Below the pieces are notes generated by a model. The model saw only the letters and a program-made list of their open reading frames with translations, was not told the origin of the DNA and ran no database searches. Position numbers and translations under genes: made by a program. From Companilactobacillus zhachilii (GTDB lineage: Bacteria > Bacillota > Bacilli > Lactobacillales > Lactobacillaceae): a stretch of DNA of 64,000 nucleotides. Of the stretch, positions 56,573-64,000 are shown one piece after another. The stretch is from contig NZ_CP031933.2 of assembly GCF_003606365.2 (NCBI RefSeq), forward strand, positions 2,356,001 to 2,420,000. Direction: 5' to 3'. Positions within the stretch are counted from its first letter, which is position 1; the number at the start of each line of letters is the position of its first letter.

Positions 56573-56620
56573 TCTCGTTTCTCCCTTTTTGTTTTTAAAT
56601 AATTTTTTATATTGAATGAT

Positions 56621-56803
56621 GCCGCCTCCGGGGGGAGAAATTTAGGCTGCTGTGGGGACCGATTGGAGTCAAAGAACGGTCTCCAATCTCGATTTTGAAC
56701 CTTGAGAAAACCACTCAAGTTTCAAAACTCGTCCCGTGGTGTAATGGCTAAAGCCATAACGCCACCTTCACAGCCGCCTAAATTCTCCCTCCCTACGGCT
56801 AGT
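56621..56803 (+). repeat. C element copy 14
   Basis: GCCGCCTCCGGGGGGAGAAATTTAGGCTGC with GCCGCCTAAATTCTCCCTCCC form the outer stem; arm 1 ATTGGAG/CTCCAAT; arm 2 GAACCTTGAG/CTCAAGTTTC; arm 3 ATGGCT/AGCCAT with CGTCCCGTGGTGTAA. It lies 48 bases before the nagA start codon, an exception to the usual 3-prime position. Confidence 0.92.
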
Positions 56804-56954
56804 TTATTAGTTCATTTCAAGCATATCGTCACTCTAAAATTCTATAAATCTAATTCTGATAATTTAATGCATTAATATTTCAGCATTAGTATTAAGGTCT
56901 TATTAATACATAAACAACCTAGAGCATAAGAACACATCAAAAAAATTAAATATC

Positions 56955-57140
56955 CTAGCCGGCGGGCGTGAATGATTCTGGCAGCAGTGACAATGTTGTT
57001 AGGACGGCGGTTTCCCGTTCTTACAACATGGACGTATTTTGAGATTCGCGTACCTTGCGAAGCTCAAAATCGAGGTCTGAGACCTTGGCTCAGACCGGTC
57101 CCACAGCAGCCAGAAATCATTCACACCCGCCGGCGGCATT
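56955..57140 (-). repeat. C element copy 15
   Basis: CTAGCCGGCGGG and CCCGCCGGCGGC ends; outer stem GTGAATGATTCTGGC with GCCAGAAATCATTCAC; arm 3 is extended (TTAGGACGGCGGTTTCCCGTTCTTAC); arm 2 GAGATTCGC.../GCGAAGCTC; arm 1 GGTCTGAG/CTCAGACC. It faces copy 14 in inverted orientation. Confidence 0.92.
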
Positions 57141-57208
57141 TTTAAACCCCACACACAAAAGGCTGAAACAAATTAATGTTCCAACCTTTGAGTTGCGACT
57201 ACTTATTA

Positions 57209-58381
57209 CTATTCGTAATCGTGAATTGTTACACCTTTAACAACACGGTTAACTGTACCGCTTGCTGATGGTGTATCAGGTGTGTTGTTAACTTTGATTG
57301 AATTCATCAATGCAAATGTTTGTGCGAACACTACGTCTGGTAATGCTTGATATAGTTCAGGTAGATTTTTGTCCCCGGATTTAATGAAGAAGTTATCTCC
57401 TGAGAAATCATTGTCATCTGATGTACCTACACCAACGACTTTTTCACAGATTTCATCACCCTTGATTTCTTCCAAGATATCTACATCGTATTGACGAGTG
57501 TATTTATCGTTGCTCATGAAATCAAAGACGATTGTCTTACCATTTACATATGACTTAGGACCGTGACGGAATCCCATTGATGAATCGAAAATCGTAGTCA
57601 ATGCTCCGGCAGTTAATTCTAGAACTTTCAATTGCGCTTCACGTGTAAGTCCTGAAAGTGAACCACTACCTAAGTATGTGATACGGTCATAATCTAAGTC
57701 TGCATAGGCTTGAATTTCGTCCTCACGGCTGATAACTTCTTGACCCATCTTGATCATAGTATCAACCCAAGCTGTCTTCTTGTCTTCGGCATTTGTATCA
57801 AAAATCAATGCAGCTGTTAAAGTCATGCAAGAGAAGCTTCCGGTCATGGCAAATCCCTTATCATTTGAAAGTGCTGGTTGAAGAAGTAGAAGATTGCCGT
57901 CTTCGTTTTCAGCTTTCTTAGCTAAATGTCCTTCTGGAGCACAAGTGATAGTGATTTGATACAAATTCTTAACAAGTTTTTCAGCTAATTCCACTGTAGC
58001 AACACTTTCAGGAGAGTTACCACTTCTAGCGAATGATACTAAAATTGTTGGATCTTCACTTCTTAGATTATCTAGTGGAGCAGATACAATATCAGTTGTG
58101 GGAATGCTTTCAAACACGAAATGTGAAGTGTCCCCAACGCGATTCAAATATGGTCTAAGCGTATCCCCTACATAAGCTGAAGTACCAGCACCTGTGAAGA
58201 TAACTCTGATTTTTTGGTTTGGATATGTCGAAGTTATTTTATCAAGAAAGCTATCAATTTCTGATTTCTTAGCTGTGTAGTTTTGGAAAGCTTCTTTCCA
58301 CAAGTCAGGTTGTTGTTGAATTTCACGAGTTGTGATTTTAGCACCCATTTTTTCTAGTTCTTGATCTGATTTTGTAAACAT
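57209..58381 (-). CDS. agaS: SIS-domain sugar isomerase/deaminase (AgaS-like)
   Basis: A 390-residue protein with two SIS domains. The first has RVIFTGAGTSAYVGDTLRPYL, SFARSGNSPESVATVELAE and CAPEGHLAKK; the second has YLGSGSLSGLTREAQLKVLEL and SSMGFRHGPKSYVNGKTIV. This matches AgaS, which converts galactosamine 6-phosphate to tagatose 6-phosphate with loss of ammonia. Its place after a mannose-class PTS and near nagA supports this use. AGAGAAGGGATCC lies before the ATG, 29 bases after the stop of the glycosidase-like gene. Confidence 0.9.
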   Translation of the reverse strand: MFTKSDQELEKMGAKITTREIQQQPDLWKEAFQNYTAKKSEIDSFLDKITSTYPNQKIRVIFTGAGTSAYVGDTLRPYLNRVGDTSHFVFESIPTTDIVSAPLDNLRSEDPTILVSFARSGNSPESVATVELAEKLVKNLYQITITCAPEGHLAKKAENEDGNLLLLQPALSNDKGFAMTGSFSCMTLTAALIFDTNAEDKKTAWVDTMIKMGQEVISREDEIQAYADLDYDRITYLGSGSLSGLTREAQLKVLELTAGALTTIFDSSMGFRHGPKSYVNGKTIVFDFMSNDKYTRQYDVDILEEIKGDEICEKVVGVGTSDDNDFSGDNFFIKSGDKNLPELYQALPDVVFAQTFALMNSIKVNNTPDTPSASGTVNRVVKGVTIHDYE

Positions 58382-58409
58382 GATATTGGATCCCTTCTCT
58401 AAATAATTT

Positions 58410-60425
58410 TTAACCTAAGAATTTGATGTGAAGCACTGCTAATTCCTTAACATTAAAGTCAACATGATAGATTCCTTTAGAATCTAGCGTCACATCTAAG
58501 ACTTTGTTTTGAACTGAATTGTCCGCGTCACGATATGTAATAGAAACTTGCTTAACATTTCGATCTTTCAAGAAGAAATTAATTCCGTCAACATCATCAA
58601 TCGACCAGTTACTAATGATCATCTGTGATTGGCTTTCATCGATGACCATCTTGCAATTGTACATATTGACCAAATGTGGCACGCTTAATTGTTCCTCAAA
58701 GAAATGTTTCAAATCTCCCTCACGAATATCAGTATATTGAGCTTGCCATCCATACTTAGGAGAATCAGTAATTGGTAGGATATAGAACTTATCGTCGCTG
58801 ACAGTTACTGGTCCCAACTTATTCTCTAAGCGGTCGTAAGCTGATGAATGTACATTTACGTGAGCTTTATAATTAATTTTTACGTAGTCACCCGTGTGAG
58901 TTAACATCGTTAATCTTGGATTGTTGATACCAGAAATCGTCTCTCCGTCAAATTGTTCAAATGACTGTTGTCCAGAACGATTCTTGATAACTTCAATACT
59001 TGTCGCATTTATCAAATCCAATAGATGACGATTATTCAAAATAACTACTGCATCCCCGTCCAATAGAACAAAGTTACATGAAAGCATTTGAGTAATTTGT
59101 TCATCTGACAAGGTATTTAAGAAATTACCCGTAATTGCAACACACTTATTTTTGATTTCCTGATCAGTATAATTAAGCGGTTTAGTTGCAATCCCAAGTG
59201 TTGAAAGCAACTCAAGCCATTGAGTTTGTGATGCCATCAAACCTTCTAAAGTACCTTCAGAATCAATCTTCGTCTTAGCAACATCTTGATTCATTGGAAC
59301 TATAACGCCGCTACGTTGTTCAATAGCAATGCCGTTTTCAGACAAGAAATCCAAAAATTCCTTATCGTTTTTTAGCAGGTAGGCATAACGATATGTCGTA
59401 TTAACGCCATCACCCATCATACTGAACATATTTAGCAAAACGCCGTTCGCATGAACCAAACTGGTTGTATCTAGTTGGAATTGTGTAAATTTATTTGACT
59501 TAGCATATGGCGAGTACAAGAAACTTTCCATTTCTGGATAAATCTTGTGCTTAGTGCCAATTTCGGTTCTCGTTGCAACTGTATACTTCTCAAAATCGCG
59601 TGCATATTGTTGAGGACTGACCTCGTTATATGCTGGCAAGTGAGGACGTGATACAGCGGGGGTATTCTCACCACTCAATTCATCTAAGAGCTTCTGCCAG
59701 TCACGACCTTCAAGGGCGTGAACCTCTGGCCAAGAACTCATCAAACCTAATTTTGTAGTTGGAGAAACTGCATGAACCTTTTGTTCAATCATACGTGCGA
59801 CATGTAAAATTTCAGCACGTGCAACTTTTAAATAAGCATTACGGTATTTATTTTCGCCACCAGTGAACATTTTTTGGACGAATTCTTCACGTGATAAGTC
59901 AGTTTCCAAAAGCTCATTATATTGTTTCATATGATCTTCACAGAAACATCCTAGTTTGAAGGGTGCGTTCTTATAATGTCTGAAATCATCTTCCAACCAT
60001 AATTCATTGGGGTGAATACTTGCCCAAATAGCATAGATATCACTGATATAATCAGCCCAACCTTGATAGCCGGGACAAGCCATTGAGATACTTTTAACAC
60101 CTTGATAGTTAACCATTGGCTTGATATCAAGTTTTGGATTGATGTGAATACCACGATCTGAATGATTCATGGTCGTCCAGGGATTCAAACTTACAGTAAT
60201 ACCAAGCTCCTTTAAGGGCTGACTAACTTCGTCAATGTTAGTAATTAATTCTTTAGCTTTTTCTAGAGTTATATGAGCATCTGATAGTTCCTCTTGATTG
60301 ATGAAAAAGGCAACATCAGAAACATGAGCTTCTTTAACAAAATCAATCAATCGTTGCTTTTTGTCAGCATCATAAATGTTCTTATCTACTGCGAAACGCA
60401 GCGTATAACGGTAAGAATTATTCAT
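58410..60425 (-). CDS. Glycoside-hydrolase-like protein, cytosolic, family unrecognised
   Basis: A 671-residue protein without signal peptide. Start at the ATG 60425, which overlaps the IIA stop by eight bases; the longer frame to 60473 lies inside IIA. Residues about 1-390 look like a TIM barrel (RFAVDKNIYDADK, ISMACPGYQGWADY, ELWLEDDFRHYKNAP, KIYPEMESFLYSPY); the middle third resembles a GH42-type trimerisation domain, and the end is beta-rich. E-D-D in ELWLEDDF and E in YPEMESF sit where clan A hydrolases hold acid/base and nucleophile. It probably splits a phosphorylated disaccharide imported by the PTS. Family and linkage are unknown. Confidence 0.6.
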   Translation of the reverse strand: MNNSYRYTLRFAVDKNIYDADKKQRLIDFVKEAHVSDVAFFINQEELSDAHITLEKAKELITNIDEVSQPLKELGITVSLNPWTTMNHSDRGIHINPKLDIKPMVNYQGVKSISMACPGYQGWADYISDIYAIWASIHPNELWLEDDFRHYKNAPFKLGCFCEDHMKQYNELLETDLSREEFVQKMFTGGENKYRNAYLKVARAEILHVARMIEQKVHAVSPTTKLGLMSSWPEVHALEGRDWQKLLDELSGENTPAVSRPHLPAYNEVSPQQYARDFEKYTVATRTEIGTKHKIYPEMESFLYSPYAKSNKFTQFQLDTTSLVHANGVLLNMFSMMGDGVNTTYRYAYLLKNDKEFLDFLSENGIAIEQRSGVIVPMNQDVAKTKIDSEGTLEGLMASQTQWLELLSTLGIATKPLNYTDQEIKNKCVAITGNFLNTLSDEQITQMLSCNFVLLDGDAVVILNNRHLLDLINATSIEVIKNRSGQQSFEQFDGETISGINNPRLTMLTHTGDYVKINYKAHVNVHSSAYDRLENKLGPVTVSDDKFYILPITDSPKYGWQAQYTDIREGDLKHFFEEQLSVPHLVNMYNCKMVIDESQSQMIISNWSIDDVDGINFFLKDRNVKQVSITYRDADNSVQNKVLDVTLDSKGIYHVDFNVKELAVLHIKFLG

Positions 60426-60843
60426 CTTCTTCATCATCCTCATCAGAGTCAGCGTTGATAAAGGCGTTGACATCGACGATTCCGTCTTTTGCTTCCTTCA
60501 TCATATCGGCAACTTTGATATCTGAACCAATGAATTTTTGATTAGCGTAGTTAATTACCATTGGCAAGTTTAAACCAGAAATAACGTGCATTTCAGGATA
60601 AGTTTGGGTCAAATTAACAGCGACGTTACCTGGTGTTCCACCAAGTAGATCAACGATTAAGTAGACAGGTTCTTTTCCATAATACTTTTTAATTTCTGTT
60701 TCAGCTTTTGCCTTTAAGTCTTCAGGACCATCAGATTTTTCAAGTCCTAAAGCTGTAGTTTCAGGTAGTTCACCGATAATTAATTCTGCTGATTTTAATG
60801 TTTCGATTGCCATATTTCCATGACTCATCAAGATTAATGCCAT
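60418..60843 (-). CDS. PTS mannose-class IIA component
   Basis: A 141-residue protein with MALILMSHGNMAIETLKSAE: His8 is the residue phosphorylated by HPr. DLLGGTPGNVAVNL and SGLNLPMVINYAN are conserved in IIA-Man. The last ten residues are a purely acidic tail (DSDEDDEEDE), unusual for this family. AGGAGGATTTAAATT precedes the ATG. It passes phosphate to IIB; the next gene overlaps it by eight bases. Confidence 0.92.
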   Translation of the reverse strand: MALILMSHGNMAIETLKSAELIIGELPETTALGLEKSDGPEDLKAKAETEIKKYYGKEPVYLIVDLLGGTPGNVAVNLTQTYPEMHVISGLNLPMVINYANQKFIGSDIKVADMMKEAKDGIVDVNAFINADSDEDDEEDE

Positions 60844-60856
60844 AATTTAAATCCTC

Positions 60857-61672
60857 CTAGATTTTGCCTAGTACGCCGATTGCTGATAGTGCAATAGCGG
60901 CAATAATAACAATAAAGATAACCTTTGTTGATGTCATACCCTTCTTACCTAGTAACCAGTAAACAAGACCTACGATACATGCTGGAACTAACTTAGGAAG
61001 AATCATATCAATGTTACTTTGAACACTTAGAGTAACTTTACCCATGTGAGCAACAAATGGGACTTGAACGTTGATCATAGTAGCAACCAAAGCACCAACG
61101 ATGAAGACACCTAGTAATGTAGCGGCGTCAGTTAAAGCATTCAATTGACCTTGCATTTCAGAAACAAGTTTTGTACCTGTCTTGTAAGCAAAGTGAAGTT
61201 GTTTCCAACGGAAAACCATGATAGCAATATTAACTGCTAACCATAGGAATAGTCCCATTGGGTTACCTTGAGCAGCCATAGTAGCAGCAATAGCACCCAT
61301 GATAGTTGGTACCAAAGCAGCGAACAATGAATCACCGATAGCAGCGAATGGTCCCATAAGACCTGTCTTAATACCAGCAACTGTATCTAGTGAATCAGCA
61401 CCTTCTTTACCTTCAACGGCAAGATCGATACCTGTAATAATTGTGTTAAAGAAATTACTTGTGTTAAAGAATTGGTTATGTGTCTTCATAGCTTCTTTAA
61501 GCTCTGGAGTACCATCACCATAAATTTTTCTTAGTTGTGGCAAGATTGTATAAAGATAACCTGAACCTTGCATTCTTTCGTAGTTCCAACCCATTTGGAA
61601 ACCGAACAAACTACGTTTGTTAATTTGGTTGAAATCTTTTTTAGTTAATTTGTATTCTTTATTCTTCTTCAT
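60857..61672 (-). CDS. PTS mannose-class IID component
   Basis: A 271-residue membrane protein with the IID signature: FGFQMGWNYERMQGSGYLYTILPQLRKIYGD near the start, FNTSNFFNTIITGIDLAVE, and a GLMGPFAAIGDSLFAALVPTIMGAIAA pore segment. Several helices follow, with the last at the C-terminus. It forms the sugar channel with IIC. The ATG 61672 lies inside the acidic tail region of IIC and follows GGGGAGG by eight bases, so the IIC tail codons also supply its ribosome binding site. Confidence 0.93.
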   Translation of the reverse strand: MKKNKEYKLTKKDFNQINKRSLFGFQMGWNYERMQGSGYLYTILPQLRKIYGDGTPELKEAMKTHNQFFNTSNFFNTIITGIDLAVEGKEGADSLDTVAGIKTGLMGPFAAIGDSLFAALVPTIMGAIAATMAAQGNPMGLFLWLAVNIAIMVFRWKQLHFAYKTGTKLVSEMQGQLNALTDAATLLGVFIVGALVATMINVQVPFVAHMGKVTLSVQSNIDMILPKLVPACIVGLVYWLLGKKGMTSTKVIFIVIIAAIALSAIGVLGKI

Positions 61673-62594
61673 CACCGTCTACCTCCCCGTTAGCGTCTTC
61701 AATTTCATCGTCTTCGTCTTCATCTTCGTCATCTGAAGTAGCTTTTGGACCTGCAGTAGTAGCAGCGTTCAATTTAGCCATTGATTTCTTGTATTCAAGA
61801 ATAGCAAAGGCACCACCGATTAAGGCAATAGCTAACATTGGAAGTGAATTGAATGTTGTTGTAAAGGCTTTGTTTGCAGCTGTAACACCTGCACCAAGTG
61901 CTTGGATGTTTGAAAATACTGTTGATAGTAGAGCTGTAATTGTGAAACCAAGGATCAAGTAAGCGATGTGTTTCTTAACTGGCAAGTAGTGAAGCAAGAT
62001 AGCAAAACCAACGGCTGGAAGTGTAGCACCGGCTGTTTGTAGACCAGTGTTCAACCATTGTAGGTCACCATTTAGATATGTAACCATTGTCTTAACAACA
62101 CCTTGACCTAGAGCCAAAGCTAGGAAAACAGGAATACCACGTGATAGACACCATGGTAAGGCACCTAAAATAGTATGTCTTTCAATACCTTTGTAGTTGA
62201 AGTTTTCGATATCTTTATCAACTTGGTGTTGGAAGTAAGTGTTAGTAAATCTAGCAAGAATATCAAATGATGTTAGAAGTGCGGCAACTGGAACACCGAT
62301 AGCGGCAATAGCTGTAGCAGCTTTCATACCTGTACCGATTGAAAAGGCAGTAGCCAAAACAGTACCTGAGTTAGCATCGATCTTAGAAGCACCACCGAAA
62401 GTACCAACACCTAGAACTGTCAATTGAAGAGCGGCACCGATAATAAGTCCGGTCTTCATATCCCCCATGATTAAACCAGAAACCATTCCGGCCCAAACTG
62501 GTTGACTCAATGATGAATTCATTTGTAATTCATCATAGATGTTATACATAGAATATGCCGTGAGAAGCAATATTTGAACAATTGTAAAACTCAT
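61659..62594 (-). CDS. PTS mannose-class IIC component
   Basis: A 311-residue membrane protein from the ATG 62594 (GGGGGAAAGAACT before it). MSFTIVQILLLTAYSMYNIYDELQMNSSLSQPVWAGMVSG and GAALQLTVLGVGTFGGASKIDANSGT are typical IIC-Sor/Man. About six to seven helices are followed by an extremely acidic cytoplasmic tail of about 25 residues (DDEDEDEDDEIED...GDEEE), unusual for this family. It is the main sugar-recognition subunit. Sequence alone does not fix the sugar; operon context suggests an N-acetylated galactose compound. Confidence 0.92.
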   Translation of the reverse strand: MSFTIVQILLLTAYSMYNIYDELQMNSSLSQPVWAGMVSGLIMGDMKTGLIIGAALQLTVLGVGTFGGASKIDANSGTVLATAFSIGTGMKAATAIAAIGVPVAALLTSFDILARFTNTYFQHQVDKDIENFNYKGIERHTILGALPWCLSRGIPVFLALALGQGVVKTMVTYLNGDLQWLNTGLQTAGATLPAVGFAILLHYLPVKKHIAYLILGFTITALLSTVFSNIQALGAGVTAANKAFTTTFNSLPMLAIALIGGAFAILEYKKSMAKLNAATTAGPKATSDDEDEDEDDEIEDANGEVDGDEEE

Positions 62595-62618
62595 AGTTCT
62601 TTCCCCCAAATTTAATTG

Positions 62619-63107
62619 TTATTTTTTATAATCTTTCAAGATACCTGCAAAGTCCTTGATTGGGTCACTTGGAACCATTTGTGCTGTTACTTTAACGCCA
62701 GCATCCAAAAGTTTGTGGAATGCATCGTAATCGTCATCAGTAACGTTGATTGATTGTGTCAAATGTTGTGAGTCATCTTTTTGTGACATATTACCAACAT
62801 TGATAGTGTCGAACTTAACGCCTTCTTCAACCATACTTACAAGTGTTGCAGGTTTCTTAACAACAAGAAATACTTTTTGTGAATCGTATTTTCCGGCTAA
62901 GATATTTGCTGAAGATTTCTTTGTTCCTAAAATACTTAGGTTGACCCCAGCAGGTTTAGCTAATTTAAGGGCAGTTTTTTGAATGTCACTCTTTATAATT
63001 TCGTTATCAACTACCATAATTCTTGATGCTTGTAATTTAGTTGTCCATAAATTAGCTACTTGTCCATGAATTAATCTTTCATCAATTCTTACTGCAATAA
63101 TGCCCAT
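62619..63107 (-). CDS. PTS mannose-class IIB component
   Basis: A 162-residue protein starting MGIIAVRIDERLIHGQVANLW. His14 in ERLIHGQV is the phosphorylated residue. RIMVVDNEI and NVGNMSQKDDSQHLTQSINVT are characteristic. It hands phosphate to the incoming sugar at the IIC/IID channel. It is the first PTS gene after the GntR regulator (30 bases), so all are likely in one transcript. TTTGGAGGTATAAAGAT precedes the ATG. Confidence 0.94.
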   Translation of the reverse strand: MGIIAVRIDERLIHGQVANLWTTKLQASRIMVVDNEIIKSDIQKTALKLAKPAGVNLSILGTKKSSANILAGKYDSQKVFLVVKKPATLVSMVEEGVKFDTINVGNMSQKDDSQHLTQSINVTDDDYDAFHKLLDAGVKVTAQMVPSDPIKDFAGILKDYKK

Positions 63108-63137
63108 ATCTTTATACCTCCAAATGTTTACTCTTCC

Positions 63138-63854
63138 TTAGGATTTATTACTGATATCGTGTCGAATGTGATATGCAAATTGATCACTTCTGGCAACGCT
63201 CAAAGTAAACTCAATAATTTGATTGTGTGGATCATAAGTCTGTCGTCTGAGGTTCAAACAAGGTGCACCTTCTTTGATATCTAAATACTTACTATCATTG
63301 GCACTAGTTATGCCGGCAAGAAAATACTCATCAGCATAATAAACTTGTTCATTGAACTCTTCTGAGAAAACTGAATATAATGATCGATTGCTCAACATCG
63401 ATTCAGTCATTAAATTGAAATGGTCAGCCGGTAGATAAGTCCGCTCTAGCATTACTGGGATTCCATCAGCAAACCGGAGCCGCTTGATCTTGATTATTTG
63501 ACTACCCACTTCAGTTTCCAAATTCTTAGCAAAATATGCATTGGCCTCCTTTCGTTCAAAACTAAGAATTTTAGTTTGTGGTTTTTTCCCCAGCGATATC
63601 ATCTGCTTATTGAAACTGTAACTACTATTCAAATCGCTATTTAGATCAACCCTATTAACAAAAGTGCCTTTGCCATGAACCCGACGAATCATCCCAGTAA
63701 CTTCCAGTTCCATCAAAGCGGCCCTGACAGTTGTTCGTGATAATTCGTACTTTTCAGCTAGTTCCCTTTCGGAAGGTAATTTAGCATTGGCTGGTAAAGT
63801 TTGAATGTAATTAGTCAGCAAGTTGATTAACTGTTCTTGAAGAGTAATTTTCAT
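63138..63854 (-). CDS. GntR-family regulator with UTRA domain
   Basis: A 238-residue protein from the ATG 63854; a longer open frame upstream covers the promoter and is rejected. The HTH is ANAKLPSERELAEKYELSRTTVRAALMELEVTGMIRRVHGKGTFV (about residues 20-70). The UTRA ligand domain follows (IKIKRLRFADGIPVMLERTYLPADHF). Regulators of this type usually sense a phosphorylated sugar or amino sugar and repress the operon behind them. It precedes the PTS/aga genes and likely controls them and itself. Confidence 0.9.
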   Translation of the reverse strand: MKITLQEQLINLLTNYIQTLPANAKLPSERELAEKYELSRTTVRAALMELEVTGMIRRVHGKGTFVNRVDLNSDLNSSYSFNKQMISLGKKPQTKILSFERKEANAYFAKNLETEVGSQIIKIKRLRFADGIPVMLERTYLPADHFNLMTESMLSNRSLYSVFSEEFNEQVYYADEYFLAGITSANDSKYLDIKEGAPCLNLRRQTYDPHNQIIEFTLSVARSDQFAYHIRHDISNKS

Positions 63855-63890
63855 ACGAATCGAATCCTTTCTGGTATCAACCACAAGACC

Positions 63891-63919
63891 ATTGTATACG
63901 GTTACAGATGATAAAACAA
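63891..63919 (-). promoter_or_regulatory. Promoter of the gntR-PTS operon
   Basis: On the minus strand TTGTTT (63914-63919), 17 bases, TACAAT (63891-63896). Just downstream TGGT...ACCA (near 63872-63893) may be part of a GntR operator. Confidence 0.55.
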
Positions 63920-63968
63920 CAAAAGGAATAGACCGTTTTCTTGGTGGTTTATTCAAGAAAATCAGTTA

Positions 63969-63982
63969 TATCAACGCTTTCA
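63969..63982 (-). promoter_or_regulatory. Catabolite-responsive element (cre) candidate
   Basis: On the minus strand TGAAAGCGTTGATA agrees with the cre consensus at 12 of 14 positions. It lies 50 bases upstream of the -35 box of the gntR-PTS operon, or in the promoter of a gene beyond the window. Confidence 0.5.
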
Positions 63983-64000
63983 TTAACACCCCGATTGAGT

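Overview
The window looks like the chromosome of a low-GC Gram-positive lactic acid bacterium of the family Lactobacillaceae. The supporting evidence is a secreted protein ending in SLAP-type repeats, a cysteine-free FeS-biosynthesis-like protein, two adjacent FluC (CrcB) subunits, a YueI/DUF1694 protein, mannose-class PTS genes and strong AGGAGG ribosome binding sites. Companilactobacillus is my best guess at genus, but that is inference. I see no rRNA, tRNA, CRISPR array, transposase or phage.

Layout. 1-413: end of a 3-hydroxyisobutyrate-dehydrogenase-type gene. 530-4521: minus-strand cassette with a frameshifted nuclease-helicase, a PD-(D/E)XK-like protein and an sce7725-like protein. 4.7-13.3 kb: housekeeping genes (TetR regulator, rlmA, SRAP, DUF805, crcB pair, gnd, HTH coiled-coil protein, CNNM/CBS protein, methyltransferase). 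13.7-22.8 kb: two large paralogous membrane proteins, a HAD/membrane/FeS-like operon, a P-type ATPase and two tiny membrane proteins. 22.9-31.2 kb: SLAP surface protein, frameshifted 6-phospho-beta-glucosidase, DUF2975/HTH pair, prs/yueI, and an EamA transporter behind a leader peptide with alternative hairpins. 31.4-40.0 kb: WYL regulator, complete DpnII-type (GATC) restriction-modification operon, amidotransferase, beta-helix-like protein, MDR oxidoreductase, glycosyltransferase and tyrosine phosphatase. 40.4-52.4 kb: candidate small RNA, two-component system, MacB-like ABC transporter, zinc-ribbon membrane protein and two related secreted proteins. 52.8-63.9 kb: GDPD gene, two nagA copies and an operon for an amino sugar or amino-disaccharide (GntR regulator, PTS IIB-IIC-IID-IIA, orphan cytosolic glycosidase-like protein, AgaS), probably for N-acetylgalactosamine or galacto-N-biose type substrates.

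The most striking feature is the intergenic space. At least 13 copies, plus remnants, of a roughly 180-bp element (called C here) occupy gaps, mostly just after stop codons. Each copy folds as a long outer stem enclosing three hairpin arms. The stems differ in sequence between copies but keep their pairing, while short junction motifs such as CGTCCCGTGGTGTAA are nearly fixed. A second family (F2, about 95-155 bp) and a related third family (F3, about 140-175 bp) are also hairpin elements with covarying stems. One F2 copy is inserted inside a C copy, so F2 has moved. A fourth family (F4) is a terminator-like hairpin.

Three genes (helicase, GH1 glucosidase, GDPD) are each repaired by restoring one base in a homopolymer run. 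That may be real decay, phase variation or homopolymer undercalling. A fourth gene (50417-52378) has a perfect ribosome binding site and signal peptide but an ATC codon where the start should be.
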